Positions 54,594 to 64,000 of a DNA stretch of 64,000 nucleotides are shown here, in pieces. This DNA is from Streptomyces sp. Je 1-369 (GTDB lineage: Bacteria; Actinomycetota; Actinomycetes; Streptomycetales; Streptomycetaceae): positions 5,141,501 to 5,205,500 of the forward strand of contig NZ_CP101750.1 in the NCBI RefSeq assembly GCF_026810505.1. The letters run 5' to 3'. The notes under the pieces are model-generated. The model was not told where the DNA came from and searched no databases. It was given only the letters and a program-made list of their open reading frames with translations. The number at the start of each line of letters is the position of its first letter. The first letter of the stretch is position 1. The position numbers and the translations under genes are program-made.

Positions 54594-56092
54594 ATGGTGC
54601 GGCGCAGCCAAGGCGCCAGGGCGATCACGGCGATGCCCGCGACCACGGCGATGGCGCCGTTCACGCCGAAGTACGCCGGATTGGAGACCTCTCCGTACAC
54701 CTTCACGACCTGCGCCTGGATGCCGTTGGCGAGCGCGAGGGAGAGGAACCACAGCGCCATGGTCTGGCTGGCGAAGGCCTTGGGGGCGAGCTTCGTGGTC
54801 GCCGACATCCCGGACGTCTCCAGGAGGATGTCGCCGAGCCCCAGCAGCAGGTACGAGCCGACGATCCACCAGGCGGCCATCTTGTACGTGCCGTCGGCGT
54901 GCCCCGAGGTGGGCAGCACCATCAGGAGGAACGACAGGCCGCCCAGGATCACGCCGAACGCGATCTTGTTGGACGCGTGCGGCTGGCGCGGGCCCATCCG
55001 CGCCCATACGGCGGCGACGACCGGCGCGAGTGCCACCTCGAAGGCGCCGAGCGCGGAGGCGTACCAGCTGGCCGGGAAGTGGTACCCGAGGATCGACGTC
55101 TCCGCGTTCGACGCGGCGAGGAGCATCATCGTCGAGTACGCCTGGAAGAGGATGAAGTTGAAGACTACGGAGGCGGCGAAAAGGACTACGTAGGGGCGCA
55201 GCCTGCGCCGTTCGTCGCCCGTGACGCGCGGGCTGCGGAACATCACCGCGAAGTAGACGACCGGTGCGATCACCGAGATGAGGGTGAGCAGATCGACGAA
55301 GCGGTCCATGGTCAGCCAGCCCACGGCGGCGAGCAGCGCCGCGAGCGCGGCGACCACGGCACAGCCGGCGACGATCATGAGGACGGCCCGGCGCATCGCG
55401 TCCCCGGGGAGCGCGAACTCGGCGGAGGCTTTCCGTCCGGCGAGGTGGCGCCGTCCCAGGACGTACTGGACGAGGCCGAAGGTCATGCCGATCGCGGCCG
55501 CCGAGAAGCCCCAGTGCCAGCCCTTGTGGTCGCCGAGCCAGCCGGTGATCAGCGGGCCCGCGAAGGCGCCCACGTTGATCGCCATGTAGTACAGCGCGAA
55601 ACCGGCGTCGCGGCGCTGGTCCTCGGTGCGGTAGAGCTTGCCGACCATGGAGGCGACGTTGGGCTTGAGCAGGCCGGTGCCCGCGCTGATCAGGCCGAGG
55701 CCCACCCAGGTCATCGTCGCCGTCGGCACGGCCATCGAGTAGTGCCCGCACGCGATGAGGATGCCGCCCCACAGCACCGCGCGGTACGAGCCCAGGATGC
55801 GGTCGGCGAGCCAGCCGCCGGCCACGGACACCAGATAGACCAGAGTGCCGTACGCCGCTGATACCGACGCGGCCGTACCGGCGTCCATCCCCATGCCGTC
55901 GTTCGCGACGGAGTCGGCGAAATAGAGGACCAGGATGGCCTGCATGCCGAGGAACGAGAAGCGCTCCCAGACCTCCAGGCCGGAGAGCGTCAGGAGGCCG
56001 CGCGGCTGCCCGAAGAAGGCGTGGTCGTCGCCCGGCGCGGGGTCACCGGGCGGTTCGGCAGGCGGCTCGTACTCGGCCGTAGTACGGGACAA
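54578..56092 (-). CDS. POT-family proton-dependent oligopeptide transporter
   Basis: The protein has 504 residues and about 14 helices. The POT signature ExxERF is present as Glu40-Val-Trp-Glu-Arg-Phe45 in LSGLEVWERFSFLGMQ, and GGWLADRILGSYRAVLWGG follows. It imports di- and tripeptides with protons. Its partner is the downstream S15-type peptidase, giving a peptide uptake and breakdown unit. The gene diverges from the polyprenyl synthase gene. Confidence 0.94.
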   Translation of the reverse strand: MSRTTAEYEPPAEPPGDPAPGDDHAFFGQPRGLLTLSGLEVWERFSFLGMQAILVLYFADSVANDGMGMDAGTAASVSAAYGTLVYLVSVAGGWLADRILGSYRAVLWGGILIACGHYSMAVPTATMTWVGLGLISAGTGLLKPNVASMVGKLYRTEDQRRDAGFALYYMAINVGAFAGPLITGWLGDHKGWHWGFSAAAIGMTFGLVQYVLGRRHLAGRKASAEFALPGDAMRRAVLMIVAGCAVVAALAALLAAVGWLTMDRFVDLLTLISVIAPVVYFAVMFRSPRVTGDERRRLRPYVVLFAASVVFNFILFQAYSTMMLLAASNAETSILGYHFPASWYASALGAFEVALAPVVAAVWARMGPRQPHASNKIAFGVILGGLSFLLMVLPTSGHADGTYKMAAWWIVGSYLLLGLGDILLETSGMSATTKLAPKAFASQTMALWFLSLALANGIQAQVVKVYGEVSNPAYFGVNGAIAVVAGIAVIALAPWLRRTMHPVH

Positions 56093-56407
56093 AGGGTCTT
56101 CTCCCGATCGTTACGGTTGTTGTGGTGCGGGACGGGCTTGTCGGTCGTATGGGCTGATCAAGAACATACCGGTGACCTTCGGCCACCGCGCGGGCTGGTC
56201 AGCCGGGCGGCCGCGGAGGGCCTCCGCAGGGCGCCCACCAGCGCCGCGACGTGCGACGGGCGGGCAGGTGCTCGCCGTGATCGAAAGTCGACCGGATACG
56301 CTGACTTGAGTGATGGCAGCGACACATCGACAAACCCGTGTCATCGAACGAGATCCAATGATCGACCGAGTTGGCCGTGTGATCGTCAGCAGACAGGAGA
56401 ACCTCTC
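56093..56407. other. divergent spacer, peptide transporter and polyprenyl synthase
   Basis: This 315-base spacer contains the ribosome site AGGAGA of the polyprenyl synthase gene. I find no convincing promoter, hairpin or repeat in it. Confidence 0.5.
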
Positions 56408-57418
56408 GTGACCGTCGTCGGGCCTTTCGGGCTGAGCGTGCGGGACCAGGCTCTCGAAGCCGATGTCCAGGTCGGATTGGCGGCTGTCGAGGAGGGACTG
56501 CTCGAGGCCACCAAGAGCGAGGTGCCCTTCATCACCGAGGCCGCCCAGCACCTCGTCCGTGCCGGTGGCAAGCGCTTCCGTCCGCTGCTCGTGATGCTCG
56601 CTGCCCAGTTCGGCGACCCCTACGCGCCGCGCGTAGTGCCCTCCGCCGTTGTCGTCGAGCTGACGCACCTGGCGACGCTGTACCACGACGACGTCATGGA
56701 CGAGGCCGACGTACGCCGCGGCGTCGCCAGCGCCAATCAGCGCTGGGGCAACTCCGTGGCGGTCCTGACCGGCGACTTCCTCTTCGCCCGCGCCTCCTAC
56801 ATCCTGGCCGACCTCGGCCCCGAGGCCGTCCGTATCCAGGCAGAGGCGTTCGAACGCCTGGTCACCGGCCAGATCCTGGAGACCGCGGGGCCGACCGAGG
56901 GCCGTGACCCGGTGGACCACTACCTCGACGTGCTGAGGGGCAAGACCGGCTCGCTGGTCGCCGTGGCCTGCCGGTTCGGCGCGATGATGTCCGGCGCCGA
57001 CGAGACCGTCGTCGACGTCCTCACGCAGTATGGAGAGCGGCTCGGCGTCGCCTTCCAGCTCGCCGACGACGTGCTCGACATCGCGTCCGACTCGCACGAG
57101 TCCGGCAAGACGCCCGGCACCGACCTGCGCGAGGGCATCCCCACGCTGCCGGTCCTGCGGCTGCGCGAGCGGGCCGCGCGGCTCGGCCTCGCCGAGGACA
57201 TCGCCCTGTGCGAGCTGCTCGACTCGGACCTCACGGACGACGCACGGCACGCGGAGGCCCTCCACAGGCTCCGTGCGCACCCCGCGCTGGAGGATGCCCG
57301 CAGGGACACGGTGTGCTACGCGGAGGGCGCACGCGCCGCGCTGGGACCGCTTCCTGAGGGCGACGCCAAGGCGTCCCTGCTGGAGCTCTGCGACCTGGTG
57401 GTGCACCGCGCGGGCTGA
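56408..57418 (+). CDS. trans-polyprenyl diphosphate synthase
   Basis: The protein has 336 residues from a GTG with AGGAGA upstream. The two aspartate-rich motifs are DDVMD (Asp94-Asp98, first) and DDVLD (Asp220-Asp224, second), binding magnesium and diphosphate. GGKRFRPLL is the substrate-binding segment. The enzyme builds the all-trans chain of menaquinone, probably with nine or so isoprene units in Streptomyces. Chain length is set by residues before the first motif, which I cannot read with certainty. Confidence 0.95.
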   Translation: MTVVGPFGLSVRDQALEADVQVGLAAVEEGLLEATKSEVPFITEAAQHLVRAGGKRFRPLLVMLAAQFGDPYAPRVVPSAVVVELTHLATLYHDDVMDEADVRRGVASANQRWGNSVAVLTGDFLFARASYILADLGPEAVRIQAEAFERLVTGQILETAGPTEGRDPVDHYLDVLRGKTGSLVAVACRFGAMMSGADETVVDVLTQYGERLGVAFQLADDVLDIASDSHESGKTPGTDLREGIPTLPVLRLRERAARLGLAEDIALCELLDSDLTDDARHAEALHRLRAHPALEDARRDTVCYAEGARAALGPLPEGDAKASLLELCDLVVHRAG

Positions 57419-57457
57419 GCGCCCCGACGGCGACACAATCCCCGAACAACTGTCGAG

Positions 57458-57500
57458 CGGCGGCGCCGACCCCTACGGGATGGGGGAGGCGCCGCCGTTT
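57458..57500. terminator. hairpin terminator
   Basis: CGGCGGCGCC (57458-57467) pairs with GGCGCCGCCG (57488-57497), followed by TTT. The 20-base loop contains CCCC and GGGG that can pair further. It ends the polyprenyl synthase transcript. Confidence 0.72.
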
Positions 57501-57684
57501 CATGTCATCCCAGGGCAGTACGCGGAGTTGCGCCCGGGGTCTGACGCTTCTCGTTGGCCGATTTGGTCGGATGGAGTCCAGCGAGAACAACCACTCCTGA
57601 CCAATTCGGGTGAGAATGGCGGCACAGGGTGGACGCAGGCACGTACAGGTAAGGCCGCCGCCGACCACGGAGGTAAGGCAGACA

Positions 57685-58998
57685 ATGGCACCGTACGAAC
57701 CGGAGAAGGACACCAGCGAGGCCGGGGAGCTGCGTGCCGGCCGCCGCAAGGCGGCCCGTTACGCGGTCCCGATCGCGGTGGCGGGGGTGGCGGCGGCGAC
57801 CATCGGGCTCGTCCCGGCGCTCGCCACATCGGGCGACCCGGACCTGCCGAAGGTCACCGCACAGGAACTCATCGAGAAGATCGCCGAGTCGGACACGCAG
57901 CAGCTGTCCGGCAACGTCAAGATCAGCACTGACCTGGGGCTGCCGTCGATCGGAGGCATGGCGGGCGGCTTCGGCGGTGGCGGCGGCGCGGACCGCGGCG
58001 AGGACGGCGACGACAAGGGCTCGGCGGCCGACCCCAAGAGCAAGCTGATGGAGCTGGCGTCCGGCACGCACACACTGCGCGTCGCGGCCGACGGCCCCGA
58101 CAAGCAGAAGGTGTCCGTCCTAGGGGACGCATCCGAGTACAGCGTGATCCACAACGGCGATGACGTGTGGGCGTACGACAGCGCGTCGAACGAGGCCTAT
58201 CACGCCACGGAGAAGGCCGCCTCCTCAGAAAAGGGGTCCTCTACGGAGAAGGGCACCTCTACGGAGAAGGGCTCCTCTACGGAGAAGGGCGACAAGGGCC
58301 ACGAAGCCGGTCGCGGGGCGGATGTTCCCTCCACCCCGGCGGACTTCGCCGAGCAGGCCCTGAAGGCCGTCGACGACACCACCTCCGTGAAGGTCGACGG
58401 CACCGCGCAGGTCGCCGGCCGTGACGCGTATCGCTTGGTGATCAAACCGAAGGAGGCCGGCTCGACGGTCGGCCAGATCACGATCGCGGTGGACGAGAAG
58501 ACCGGCACGCCGCTCAAGTTCACCCTGACACCCGCCTCCGGAGGCGCGGCCGTCGTCGACGCGGGCTTTACGAAGGTCGACTTCGACAAGCCGTCCGCCT
58601 CCACGTTCGACTTCACGCCTCCGAAGGGCACGAAGGTCACCGAGGGCGACGAGCACGGCAAGGAAGGCCGCGACTTCCAGGACAAGGGCGGCAAGGGCGG
58701 CAAGGAGTTCGACAAGGGCGACCTCAACGAACCGAAGATCATCGGTGAGGGCTGGAGCACCATCGCCGAACTGAAGCTGCCGGGCGGCCAGGGCCTGCCG
58801 ACGGCTGGTTCGGGCGACGTCCCGCAGGACGCGCAGAAGCTGCTGGACTCGCTCGGCGACCAGGTGGACGGCAAGTTCGGCTCCGGCACGGTCTTCTCGA
58901 CCCGCCTGATCAACGCCCTCGTCACCGACGACGGCACTGTCTACGTAGGCGCGGTCACGAAGGACGCACTGGTGAAGGCGGCGAACGACGCGCACTAG
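57685..58998 (+). CDS. membrane-anchored LolA/RseB-like protein (DUF2092-like)
   Basis: The protein has 437 residues from an ATG with a GGAGGT ribosome site. A short basic N-terminus and one helix (AVPIAVAGVAAATIGLVPALA) anchor it. The outside part has the repeated strand pattern of LolA/RseB/DUF2092 proteins (DPDLPKVTAQELIEKIAESDTQQLSG, DDVWAYDSASNEAYHA). An insertion near residue 180-202 consists of three GSSTEK-type repeats. A Gly-rich stretch and charged segments follow. Function is unknown. The last codons lie in a 3 x 20-base repeat. Confidence 0.75.
   Translation: MAPYEPEKDTSEAGELRAGRRKAARYAVPIAVAGVAAATIGLVPALATSGDPDLPKVTAQELIEKIAESDTQQLSGNVKISTDLGLPSIGGMAGGFGGGGGADRGEDGDDKGSAADPKSKLMELASGTHTLRVAADGPDKQKVSVLGDASEYSVIHNGDDVWAYDSASNEAYHATEKAASSEKGSSTEKGTSTEKGSSTEKGDKGHEAGRGADVPSTPADFAEQALKAVDDTTSVKVDGTAQVAGRDAYRLVIKPKEAGSTVGQITIAVDEKTGTPLKFTLTPASGGAAVVDAGFTKVDFDKPSASTFDFTPPKGTKVTEGDEHGKEGRDFQDKGGKGGKEFDKGDLNEPKIIGEGWSTIAELKLPGGQGLPTAGSGDVPQDAQKLLDSLGDQVDGKFGSGTVFSTRLINALVTDDGTVYVGAVTKDALVKAANDAH
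58234..58287. repeat. 3 x 18-bp in-frame repeat in the LolA-like gene
   Basis: Three 18-base units (58234, 58252, 58270) encode GSSTEK, GTSTEK and GSSTEK. The unit length is a multiple of three, so the frame is kept. Confidence 0.85.
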
Positions 58999-59040
58999 CG
59001 GCGAACGACGCCCACCGGTGGCGAACGATGCCCACTGGTA
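58981..59040. repeat. 3 x 20-bp tandem repeat over a stop codon
   Basis: Units start at 58981, 59001 and 59021, each GCGAACGAYG plus ten similar bases. The first unit carries the last codons and TAG of the LolA-like gene. Confidence 0.85.
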
Positions 59041-59082
59041 CGGCACGTGCGGCACGCGTCGTGCGTTGACGTAGGGGAACGG

Positions 59083-59118
59083 CGGATGGAAGGTGCCTGC
59101 CGAGGCACCTTCCATCCG
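59083..59118. terminator. strong hairpin terminator
   Basis: CGGATGGAAGGTGCCT (59083-59098) pairs perfectly with AGGCACCTTCCATCCG (59103-59118), a 16-pair stem with a GCCG loop. It separates the LolA-like gene from the ABC genes. Confidence 0.85.
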
Positions 59119-59150
59119 TCTCGTCGCACGAGGGCAAGAGGGAGGGCAAC

Positions 59151-60161
59151 GTGCCGGGTACCAACGGCAGCTCGGCGGGTGAAGCGGACGTGGTGGGGCA
59201 GGCGGACTCGGTGGAGCACGTCATCGAGACGCACGCGCTCACCAAGCGCTACGGAAAACACCTCGCCGTCGACCAGCTCGACCTCACCGTCCCCGTAGGC
59301 AGTGTTTTCGGTTTCCTCGGGCCGAACGGCTCGGGCAAGACGACCACCATCCGCATGCTGATGGGCCTCATCGAGCCGACCTCCGGCCGGGCCCAGGTCC
59401 TCGGTCGCCCCATGCCGCGCTCCACGCGCAGCGTGCTCCCGCACGTGGGCGCGCTGATCGAAGGACCGGCCCTCTACGGCTTCCTGTCGGGCCGCGACAA
59501 CCTCCTGCGCTACGACTCCGCGGACCCGACCGCCGACCCGCGGACGCGGCGCGTACGGGCCGAGGTGGCCCTCGACCGGGTCGGGCTCACCGCGGCCGCT
59601 GGCAAGAAGGCGAAGGCGTACTCCCTCGGTATGAAGCAGCGGCTCGGGCTCGCGGCCGCGCTGCTCCAGCCGCGCAGGCTCCTCGTCCTCGACGAGCCGA
59701 CGAACGGACTCGACCCGCAGGGCATGCGCGAGATCCGCACCCTGGTGCGGGAGTTGGCGGCGGAGGGCACGACCGTCTTCCTCTCCTCGCACCTCCTCGA
59801 CGAGATCGAGCAGGTCTGCACGCATGCGGCCGTGATGACGCAGGGCCGCCTCATCACCCAGGGGCCGGTCGCCGAACTCGCGGCGGGTGCGCGCGGCAGG
59901 CTCGTCGTGACGACGCCGGACGGGGGTGACGCCGCCCGCGTCCTGAAGGAGCACGGCGTGACGGATCTCGTGGTGACGGAGGACCACGTGACCGGTGAAC
60001 CACCTGGTCAGGACGAGTCCGGCCAGGAAGTGGAGCTCGCCGAGTTGAACGCCGCGCTGGTCGGGGCGGGCGTCCGCGTCCGCGGATTCGGACTCGAACG
60101 GGCCTCTCTGGAGGACGCGTTCGTGGCACTGACGGGGGAGGGGTTCGATGTCGCGGGCTGA
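59151..60161 (+). CDS. ABC transporter ATP-binding protein
   Basis: The protein has 336 residues from a GTG. Walker A GPNGSGKTT is at about residues 57-65, the signature SLGMKQRLGLAAALL follows, then Walker B LLVLDEPTNGLDPQG and a switch histidine (SSHLLDEIE). The C-terminal 100 residues are an extra domain as in drug and antibiotic-resistance exporters (DrrA-like). The gene overlaps the permease gene by 14 bases, so they form one operon and an exporter. Confidence 0.93.
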   Translation: MPGTNGSSAGEADVVGQADSVEHVIETHALTKRYGKHLAVDQLDLTVPVGSVFGFLGPNGSGKTTTIRMLMGLIEPTSGRAQVLGRPMPRSTRSVLPHVGALIEGPALYGFLSGRDNLLRYDSADPTADPRTRRVRAEVALDRVGLTAAAGKKAKAYSLGMKQRLGLAAALLQPRRLLVLDEPTNGLDPQGMREIRTLVRELAAEGTTVFLSSHLLDEIEQVCTHAAVMTQGRLITQGPVAELAAGARGRLVVTTPDGGDAARVLKEHGVTDLVVTEDHVTGEPPGQDESGQEVELAELNAALVGAGVRVRGFGLERASLEDAFVALTGEGFDVAG

Positions 60162-61080
60162 GGCGGCCGGGGCAGCTGGGGTCGTGGAAGGTGAGAGCGC
60201 CTCCGGGCCGCCATCGGCGGGGGGCGCGCGGGAGACGCGATGGATCTGGACGCTCGGCCTGTTCCGCAGCGAGCTCGGGATCACCTTCCGCCGCTGGCGG
60301 ACCCTCGCGCTGCTCGGCGTGCTCGCCGCCGTACCGATCCTCGTGGGCATCGCCGTCAAGATCGAGACCAGCGACGGCTCCACGATCGGCGGAGGCGGCG
60401 ACGAAGGCGGGCCCGCCTTCATCGCGCAGATCACCAACAACGGCCTGTTCCTGGTCTTCACCGCGCTCGCCGCGACCCTGCCGTTCTTCCTCCCGATGGC
60501 GATCGGCGTCATTGCGGGGGACGCGATCGCGGGCGAGGCCAGCGCGGGCACCCTGCGCTACCTACTGGTCGCGCCCGCCGGGCGGACCCGGCTGCTCCTC
60601 GTGAAGTACGCGACCACGCTCACGTTCTGCCTGGTCGCGACCCTGGTCGTGGCGACGTCGGCGCTCGCGACCGGCGCGCTGCTCTTCCCGCTCGGCGAGG
60701 TCACGACGATCTCCGGCACCCGTATGGGCTTCGGCGAAGGGCTGCTGAGAGCCCTTCTGATCGCGCTCGTCGTCGCCGTGTCACTGATCGGGGTGGCGGC
60801 GCTCGGCCTGTTCGTGTCGACGCTCACGAGCAGCGGTATCGCGGCCATGGCGACGACTGTCGGCCTGCTGATCACGGTCCAGATCCTGGACCAGATCCCG
60901 CAGCTGCACGCCCTCCACCCGTACTTCTTCTCGCACTACTGGCTGTCCTTCGCCGACCTGATGCGCGAGCCGATCTACTGGGACGACATCATCAAGAACC
61001 TGCAGATGCAGGGGCTGTACGCGGCCGTGTTCGGCTCGGCGGCGTGGGCGCGGTTCGGGGCGAAGGACGTGATGGCGTAG
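60148..61080 (+). CDS. ABC-2-type permease
   Basis: The protein has 310 residues from an ATG. Six helices are visible, including RRWRTLALLGVLAAVPILVGI, TALAATLPFFLPMAIGVIAGDAI and SLIGVAALGLFVSTLTSSGI. The GEASAGTLRYLLVAPAGRTRLL segment is the coupling region of ABC-2 exporters. It pairs with the ATPase encoded just upstream. The substrate is not predictable. The stop is repeated in a 30-base spaced repeat (GACGTGATGGCGT at 61067 and 61096). Confidence 0.9.
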   Translation: MSRAEAAGAAGVVEGESASGPPSAGGARETRWIWTLGLFRSELGITFRRWRTLALLGVLAAVPILVGIAVKIETSDGSTIGGGGDEGGPAFIAQITNNGLFLVFTALAATLPFFLPMAIGVIAGDAIAGEASAGTLRYLLVAPAGRTRLLLVKYATTLTFCLVATLVVATSALATGALLFPLGEVTTISGTRMGFGEGLLRALLIALVVAVSLIGVAALGLFVSTLTSSGIAAMATTVGLLITVQILDQIPQLHALHPYFFSHYWLSFADLMREPIYWDDIIKNLQMQGLYAAVFGSAAWARFGAKDVMA

Positions 61081-61113
61081 GGCGGGGTGGGGCCTGACGT
61101 GATGGCGTGGAGG

Positions 61114-61161
61114 TTTCCGCAGCCTTCAGTATCCGCAGCGTTCAGTATCCGCAGTCTTCAC
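61114..61161. repeat. 3 x 16-bp tandem repeat over a stop codon
   Basis: Units of the form TNTCCGCAGNNTTCAG start at 61114, 61130 and 61146. The last overlaps the stop codon of the minus-strand FMN reductase gene. Confidence 0.8.
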
Positions 61162-61751
61162 TTGTCGTAGGGATAGCGGGCCAGCGTCGGCTCCTGCGCG
61201 AAGAAGGTCTTGGCGCGCGCCATGGCATCGGTGTCCTCCAGGACGTGGCCGGGCCGGGTGCCGTTGCCCAACAGGACGCCTCCGAAGTGCATGGGGAAGA
61301 AGGCGGCGGTGTTACGGAGTGTGCCGACAAGAGGCTCGGCGACCTCCTCCTCGCGGTGGGCGAGCGCTGTGACGCCCCACAGGGTGCGGCCCTTGAGAGT
61401 GTCCTTAAAGGCAATCTCCGGAGTCTCCAGCCACGCGTCCCAGTAATCGAGGTAGCGCTTCACGGTGGCCGAGAGCGAGTACCAGTACAGGGGCGACACG
61501 ATGACGATGTCCGTGGCCTCCAGGGTGGCGTCCAGGAGCTCCGCCTCGTTGTCGCCAACGGGACGGGGGCGGGCCCTGGGACGGGAGTCGTCGTGGCGCC
61601 GGTCCTCGAAGTCGGGCAGTGGCAGGTCGGACAGGTTCAGCCAGCGCCGCTCGACGTCGGAGGGGAGTTGCTCGGCCGCCTTGCGGGCCAGGATCTCGGT
61701 GTTGCCCTCGGGGCGTGCGCTGCCGAGGACGAAGAGGAACTTGCGGGTCAT
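61158..61751 (-). CDS. NAD(P)H-dependent FMN reductase-type oxidoreductase
   Basis: The protein has 197 residues from the ATG at 61751, with a GGGGGA ribosome site. A flavodoxin-like fold is shown by LFVLGSARPEGNTEILARK (FMN phosphate loop) and IVIVSPLYWYSLSATVKRYLDYW. Such enzymes reduce quinones, azo compounds or flavins with NAD(P)H. The near-perfect 15-base dyad 20-54 bases upstream suggests it is induced by a repressor ligand, for example a quinone or drug. Confidence 0.88.
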   Translation of the reverse strand: MTRKFLFVLGSARPEGNTEILARKAAEQLPSDVERRWLNLSDLPLPDFEDRRHDDSRPRARPRPVGDNEAELLDATLEATDIVIVSPLYWYSLSATVKRYLDYWDAWLETPEIAFKDTLKGRTLWGVTALAHREEEVAEPLVGTLRNTAAFFPMHFGGVLLGNGTRPGHVLEDTDAMARAKTFFAQEPTLARYPYDK

Positions 61752-61770
61752 GGGATCCCCCTGGATGCAG

Positions 61771-61805
61771 TTGCTTGCACGTGCACTATATGCACGCGCA
61801 AGCAA
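61771..61805. promoter_or_regulatory. 15-bp inverted repeat, operator of the FMN reductase
   Basis: TTGCTTGCACGTGCA (61771-61785) and TGCACGCGCAAGCAA (61791-61805) are inverted with one mismatch and five bases between. The site is immediately upstream of the start codon. A MarR, TetR or HxlR-type repressor is likely. Confidence 0.72.
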
Positions 61806-61881
61806 TGCCGTCCAGGGGTTGGCCCGTCAGGGGTGGCCTACGGCCGGGGGTGACCTATGGGCGTGGATGCCTCCCGCTGGG

Positions 61882-61947
61882 GGGTGGCCTCCGCTCCGGG
61901 CGGCGTCCCGCGGCGGGTGGCCTTCACTCCGGGCGACGTCCCGCGGC
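61882..61947. repeat. 2 x 33-bp tandem repeat after the M28 gene
   Basis: Units start at 61882 and 61915, both beginning GGGTGGCCT. They share about 30 of 33 positions. The array ends two bases before the stop codon of the aminopeptidase gene. Confidence 0.7.
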
Positions 61948-61949
61948 GC

Positions 61950-64000
<2,051 letters not shown>

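Noticed and set aside
59083..59118. Hairpin at 59083 as a regulatory RNA or attenuator for the ABC genes
   Set aside because: The stem is in the typical place and form of a factor-independent terminator of the upstream gene. The ABC gene has its own start 33 bases after it.

Overview
The window reads as central chromosome of a Streptomyces. It has very high GC with strong third-position GC, frequent GTG and TTG starts, a complete actinobacterial nuoA-N operon, futalosine-route menaquinone genes, an actinobacterial Tad-type pilus locus and many ATGA or GTGA stop/start overlaps. I see no rRNA, tRNA, CRISPR array, integrase or insertion sequence. The accessory material is repeats and one RHS/WXG100-like pair.

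Layout. 1-5.8 kb: a membrane protein cut by the left edge, a pentanucleotide-repeat spacer, a DinB-fold protein, an unknown protein, a secreted trypsin-like protease and a membrane protein. 6.2-12.7 kb: Tad/Flp pilus genes (SAF/CpaB-like, TadZ-like ATPase, CpaF/TadA, TadB, TadC, Flp pilin, two TadE-like pseudopilins, a TadG-like protein). 12.7-16.3 kb: an RHS gene and a WXG100-like gene in the opposite orientation. 16.7-20.5 kb: a large LysM/BTAD membrane protein and the prepilin peptidase, which look like the rest of the pilus locus. 20.6-28.6 kb: mqnC, a degenerate amidohydrolase-like gene, the demethylmenaquinone methyltransferase, a zinc-ribbon membrane protein with a frame break at a poly-C tract, a GNAT acetyltransferase, a geranylgeranyl-reductase-family (MenJ-like) gene and a small monooxygenase. 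28.7-30.35 kb: an NlpC/P60 hydrolase and a long regulatory spacer with a Rex-operator match. 30.35-46.4 kb: nuoABCDEFGHIJKLMN, followed by a terminator. 46.5-64 kb: RecQ, a YtrA-like GntR/membrane-protein operon with a large palindrome, fumarylacetoacetase, a HAD phosphatase, a peptide transporter/peptidase pair, polyprenyl diphosphate synthase, a LolA/RseB-like membrane-anchored protein, an ABC exporter pair, an FMN reductase with a strong operator-like dyad, an M28 aminopeptidase and a membrane protein cut by the right edge.

The central theme is respiration. MqnC, MenG, the polyprenyl synthase and the MenJ-like reductase make and tailor menaquinone, and the Nuo complex reduces it. The Rex site upstream of nuoA would tie complex I expression to NADH/NAD+. 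The second theme is the Tad pilus, with its own ATPases, platform proteins, pilin, pseudopilins and peptidase. The most unusual points are a toxin-less RHS gene inside the Tad locus, a C11-A-C16 tract that breaks the frame of a membrane protein, and short tandem repeats (about 16-33 bp units) at or overlapping the stop codons of about ten genes.
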